This document shows positions 61,597 to 64,000 of a stretch of DNA of 64,000 bases, in pieces (the stretch's first letter is position 1; every line of letters starts with the position of its first letter). The notes under the pieces are model-generated. The model was not told the DNA's origin and did no database searches. It saw nothing but the letters and a program-made list of their open reading frames with translations. Origin of the DNA: Granulicatella seriolae (lineage in GTDB: Bacteria > Bacillota > Bacilli > Lactobacillales > Aerococcaceae); assembly GCF_024543085.1 (NCBI RefSeq), contig NZ_JANHNZ010000001.1, positions 310,001-374,000 of the forward strand, in the 5' to 3' direction. The translations under genes and the position numbers were made by a program.

Positions 61597-63060
61597 ATGG
61601 AAAAGTTTTTTAAGCTGAAAGAGAATGGTACCACGGTTGGAACTGAATTCATTGCAGGGCTGACTACCTTTTTCGCCATGTCATATATTTTATTCGTTAA
61701 CCCAAGTATTTTAAGCCAAACAGGTATGCCCTTCCAAGCAGTTTTCCTGGCGACTATTATCGCTACCGTCATCAGTACCCTAATTATGGGCTTGTTCGCT
61801 AACGTCCCTTATGCACTAGCTCCAGGGATGGGGTTAAATGCTTTCTTTACCTTCACTGTTGTCTTCGGACTCGGATTTTCTTGGCAAGAAGCCTTAGCTA
61901 TGGTTTTCATATGTGGACTATTTAACGTCTTTATTACAGTTACCAAGGTTCGTAAGAGCATTATCAAATCCATTCCTGTTAGCATGCAACATGCTATCGG
62001 TGGTGGAATCGGGATTTTCATTGCCTACATTGGTATTAAAAATGCTAATCTCCTTTCTTTCTTATCTGATTCCTCTACAATCACTTCCATTAATAATGCT
62101 CCATTTAATGCAGCAACCGAAGCTTATAACGGTGGCATTTTCTCTGTCGTTACTAATGGTGGTATCGTTCCATCACTTGTTAACTTTACACAATCCGATG
62201 CACTTTTGGCCGTCATTGGTCTTATCATCACGGTTATCCTTTTGATTAAAAATGTCAAAGGGGCCATCCTTATCGGTATTATTGCAACAACCATCCTTGG
62301 TATTCCCATGGGCCTTGTCAACTTAGGGGCAATTGATTTTGCTAGCAACTCATTATCTGCTTCGTTCTCTGACCTTGGCGTTACCTTTATGGCAGCATTT
62401 GGTCCTCAAGGTATGGGATCACTATTTGGAAATCCAGAAAAATTGCCACTAGTCTTGATGACTATTTTTGCCTTTAGTTTGTCTGATACCTTTGATACGC
62501 TAGGAACCTTCATCGGAACAGGTCGTAAAACTGGGATCTTCTCAGCAGAAGATGAACGACTATTGGAAGATGGATCAGGTTTCTCTTCAAAAATGGATAA
62601 AGCTTTGTTTGCAGATGCGATTGGAACCTCTATCGGTGCTATCTTTGGAACATCCAACACAACCACCTATGTCGAAAGTGCTGCTGGAATTGGCGTTGGC
62701 GGCCGTACTGGATTAACTGCTGTAGCTACTGCTGTTCTCTTCTTACTCTCTACTTTACTGGCACCTCTAGTAGGAATCGTCCCTGCAGCCGCAACAGCTC
62801 CAGCTTTGATTATTGTTGGGGTGATGATGTTATCCTCATTTGCTGATGTCAAATGGAACGACCTTGAAGAAGCAATTCCAGCCTTTTTTGCAGGAGTCTT
62901 CATGGCTCTATCTTATAGTATCTCTTATGGTATCGCAGCTGGATTTATCTTCTATTGTATTGTCAAAGTAACTACTGGAAAAGCCAAAGAAATCCACCCA
63001 ATCCTTTGGGTAGCAACTGGCTTGTTTATTCTTAATTTTATCATCCTTGCCATTCTCTAA
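61597..63060 (+). CDS. NCS2 family purine (guanine/hypoxanthine) permease
   Basis: The 487-residue protein of the AzgA/PbuG branch has about thirteen helices. TEFIAGLTTFFAMSYILFVN is the conserved N-terminus, with GMGLNAFFTFTVV, FAFSLSDTFDTLGTFIGTGR (substrate region) and GTSNTTTYVESAAGIGVGGR following. It imports guanine/hypoxanthine or adenine. AAAAAGGAG lies about ten bases before the ATG. Confidence 0.92.
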   Translation: MEKFFKLKENGTTVGTEFIAGLTTFFAMSYILFVNPSILSQTGMPFQAVFLATIIATVISTLIMGLFANVPYALAPGMGLNAFFTFTVVFGLGFSWQEALAMVFICGLFNVFITVTKVRKSIIKSIPVSMQHAIGGGIGIFIAYIGIKNANLLSFLSDSSTITSINNAPFNAATEAYNGGIFSVVTNGGIVPSLVNFTQSDALLAVIGLIITVILLIKNVKGAILIGIIATTILGIPMGLVNLGAIDFASNSLSASFSDLGVTFMAAFGPQGMGSLFGNPEKLPLVLMTIFAFSLSDTFDTLGTFIGTGRKTGIFSAEDERLLEDGSGFSSKMDKALFADAIGTSIGAIFGTSNTTTYVESAAGIGVGGRTGLTAVATAVLFLLSTLLAPLVGIVPAAATAPALIIVGVMMLSSFADVKWNDLEEAIPAFFAGVFMALSYSISYGIAAGFIFYCIVKVTTGKAKEIHPILWVATGLFILNFIILAIL

Positions 63061-63106
63061 AAATGCTAAAATACAAGAAAATTCTAAGAATAGTTTAGTA
63101 TTATTC

Positions 63107-63135
63107 TTGCAATCACTTTTTACTTTCGCTATACT
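63107..63135 (+). promoter_or_regulatory. Promoter of the cation ATPase transcript
   Basis: TTGCAA (63107-63112), 17 bp, TATACT (63130-63135). The leader of about 240 nt holds the riboswitch. Confidence 0.65.
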
Positions 63136-63162
63136 ATTTTCATAGATTGAATGGAATCTCCA

Positions 63163-63297
63163 TAAGGGAGTAACTAGCAGCGAGTGCTGTGGTATTATCA
63201 ACAACGCTAAGTGGGCTTTGTTTCACTGGTAATACCTTAAATAGTGAGACTTATGCCTAAGCTGTTAAAAAAGCTAGTGCATAAGTCTCACTTTTTT
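63163..63297 (+). promoter_or_regulatory. Probable yybP-ykoY (Mn2+) riboswitch with terminator
   Basis: TAAGGGAGTAACTAGC resembles the conserved first metal-binding loop (GGGGAGUAGC). P1 is closed by TAAGG/CCTTA (63163-63167, 63235-63239), with GGTATTA/TAATACC next to it. A 14-bp perfect terminator stem (63243-63256 with 63279-63292) and a T run follow. Cation ATPase genes of streptococci (mgtA) are known to be preceded by this riboswitch, which turns on the exporter when Mn2+ is high. Confidence 0.65.
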
Positions 63298-63379
63298 GTT
63301 TATTTGTACTACTTTCTAGTAATCTCCTATGAAGAAACCAAACAATCCATCAAACTACTTAAAAAGGAGTGTTTATCTG

Positions 63380-64000
63380 TTGGAAACCAATATTAAAAAA
63401 CCATTTTATGCCCAAACAGAAGAAGAAGTCTTGCAAAACGTAAACAGCTCACTTGAGGGATTAACCAGTGATCAAGTGAAACAACGTTTGGCAGAAAATG
63501 GACCAAATGCTTTAGAAGAAGGCGAGAAGAAATCCTTAATCCAAAAGTTCTTTGATCAATTCAAAGACTTTATGATTATTGTCTTACTTGCTGCAGCCGT
63601 TATCTCATTATTTGCTCATGGAGGCTCCACTCCTGACCCAACCGATGCAATTATTATTCTAGCTGTTGTTATCTTAAACGCCATCCTTGGAGTTTTCCAA
63701 GAGGCACGAGCGGAAGAAGCCATTGATGCCTTGAAGAAAATGGCCTCACCAATCGCCAAAGTACGACGTGATGGAAATGTGATTAACGTTAATAGTGAAG
63801 ATATCGTAGTCGGTGATATCGTTATCCTAGAAGCAGGAGACGTTGTCCCAGCTGATATGCGTCTGTTGCAAGTGAATACCATTAAGATTGAAGAATCAGC
63901 CTTAACTGGTGAATCTGTACCCGTTGAAAAAGACCTTGTCTTACACGAAGGTGACGATGTCGGCATTGGTGACCGTACTAATATGGCTTTCTCAAGTACT
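63380..64000 (+). CDS. P-type cation-transporting ATPase (Ca2+/Mn2+ type), partial
   Basis: The first 207 residues are present; the frame runs off the right edge. The start is TTG at 63380 with GGAG ten bases upstream. The cation ATPase N-terminal domain (TSDQVKQRLAENGPNALEEG) is followed by the first membrane helices (DFMIIVLLAAAVISLF; AIIILAVVILNAILGVFQEA) and the actuator motif ALTGESVPVEK. It is a P2-type pump by sequence. The riboswitch upstream suggests Mn2+ or Ca2+ export, as for pneumococcal MgtA. Confidence 0.9.
   Translation, partial: METNIKKPFYAQTEEEVLQNVNSSLEGLTSDQVKQRLAENGPNALEEGEKKSLIQKFFDQFKDFMIIVLLAAAVISLFAHGGSTPDPTDAIIILAVVILNAILGVFQEARAEEAIDALKKMASPIAKVRRDGNVINVNSEDIVVGDIVILEAGDVVPADMRLLQVNTIKIEESALTGESVPVEKDLVLHEGDDVGIGDRTNMAFSST

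Noticed and set aside
1-64000. CRISPR arrays, prophage modules or rRNA genes
   Set aside because: No regularly spaced short repeats, phage structural or integrase genes, or rRNA sequence were seen. The repeats present are few, long and palindromic.

Overview
The window looks like chromosomal DNA of a low-GC Gram-positive coccus, most likely a Streptococcus or a close relative in the Lactobacillales. The glycogen operon glgBCDAP, MurT/GatD, the NiaR/niaX pair, luxS, an EIIA-Glc PTS protein and frequent AGGAGG-type ribosome sites all fit. Protein identities rest on reading motifs; no database search was run. Two genes run off the edges: thymidine kinase on the left and a P-type cation ATPase on the right.

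Layout. 1-2600: thymidine kinase (partial), then murT-gatD for lipid II amidation. 2600-18950: a minus-strand type IV pilus cluster, read right to left as pilF, pilT, pilG, major pilin, three minor pilins (one without Glu5, one with a vWA domain, one with a lectin-like domain), pilM, pilN, pilO, three poorly known proteins (a membrane-anchored acidic protein, a PRC-barrel protein, a VanW-like protein), prepilin peptidase pilD and a secreted glucosaminidase. 19200-28400: AI-2E family transporter, lactonase, EIIA-Glc with an inserted 435-bp element, uppP, a histidine phosphatase, a metal-efflux ATPase behind a PerR-like box, and aspartate kinase. 28990-37015: glycogen operon. 37270-45100: a candidate structured RNA, a frameshifted DUF1269-type gene, glyoxalase, a zinc-ribbon membrane protein, luxS-cdd, a DUF1002 protein, niaX and niaR with an operator, and a PTS IIC-like protein. 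45130-51850: proBAC, trkAH, sprT. 51950-55640: tRNA-Leu, a polymorphic-toxin/immunity pair and a patch of mobile-element debris. 55630-64000: CPBP protease, ABC exporter, tex, an NCS2 purine permease and a cation ATPase behind a probable manganese riboswitch.

How the parts work together. The pilus cluster appears complete for assembly: extension and retraction ATPases, platform, PilMNO alignment complex, peptidase, major pilin and modular tip pilins. The wall hydrolase at its end could open peptidoglycan for the fibre. Metal homeostasis is controlled at two places (PerR-like box; Mn riboswitch), and niacin uptake by NiaR.

The least explained structures are: (1) a 435-bp element with 16-bp perfect terminal inverted repeats, flanked by perfect 64-bp direct repeats that duplicate the start of crr; (2) a family of large nested palindromic repeats with a conserved, invertible core; (3) the three poorly known pilus-cluster proteins; (4) a promoter-terminator-structured RNA of about 194 nt; (5) the toxin gene, whose base composition changes sharply at its C-terminal module.
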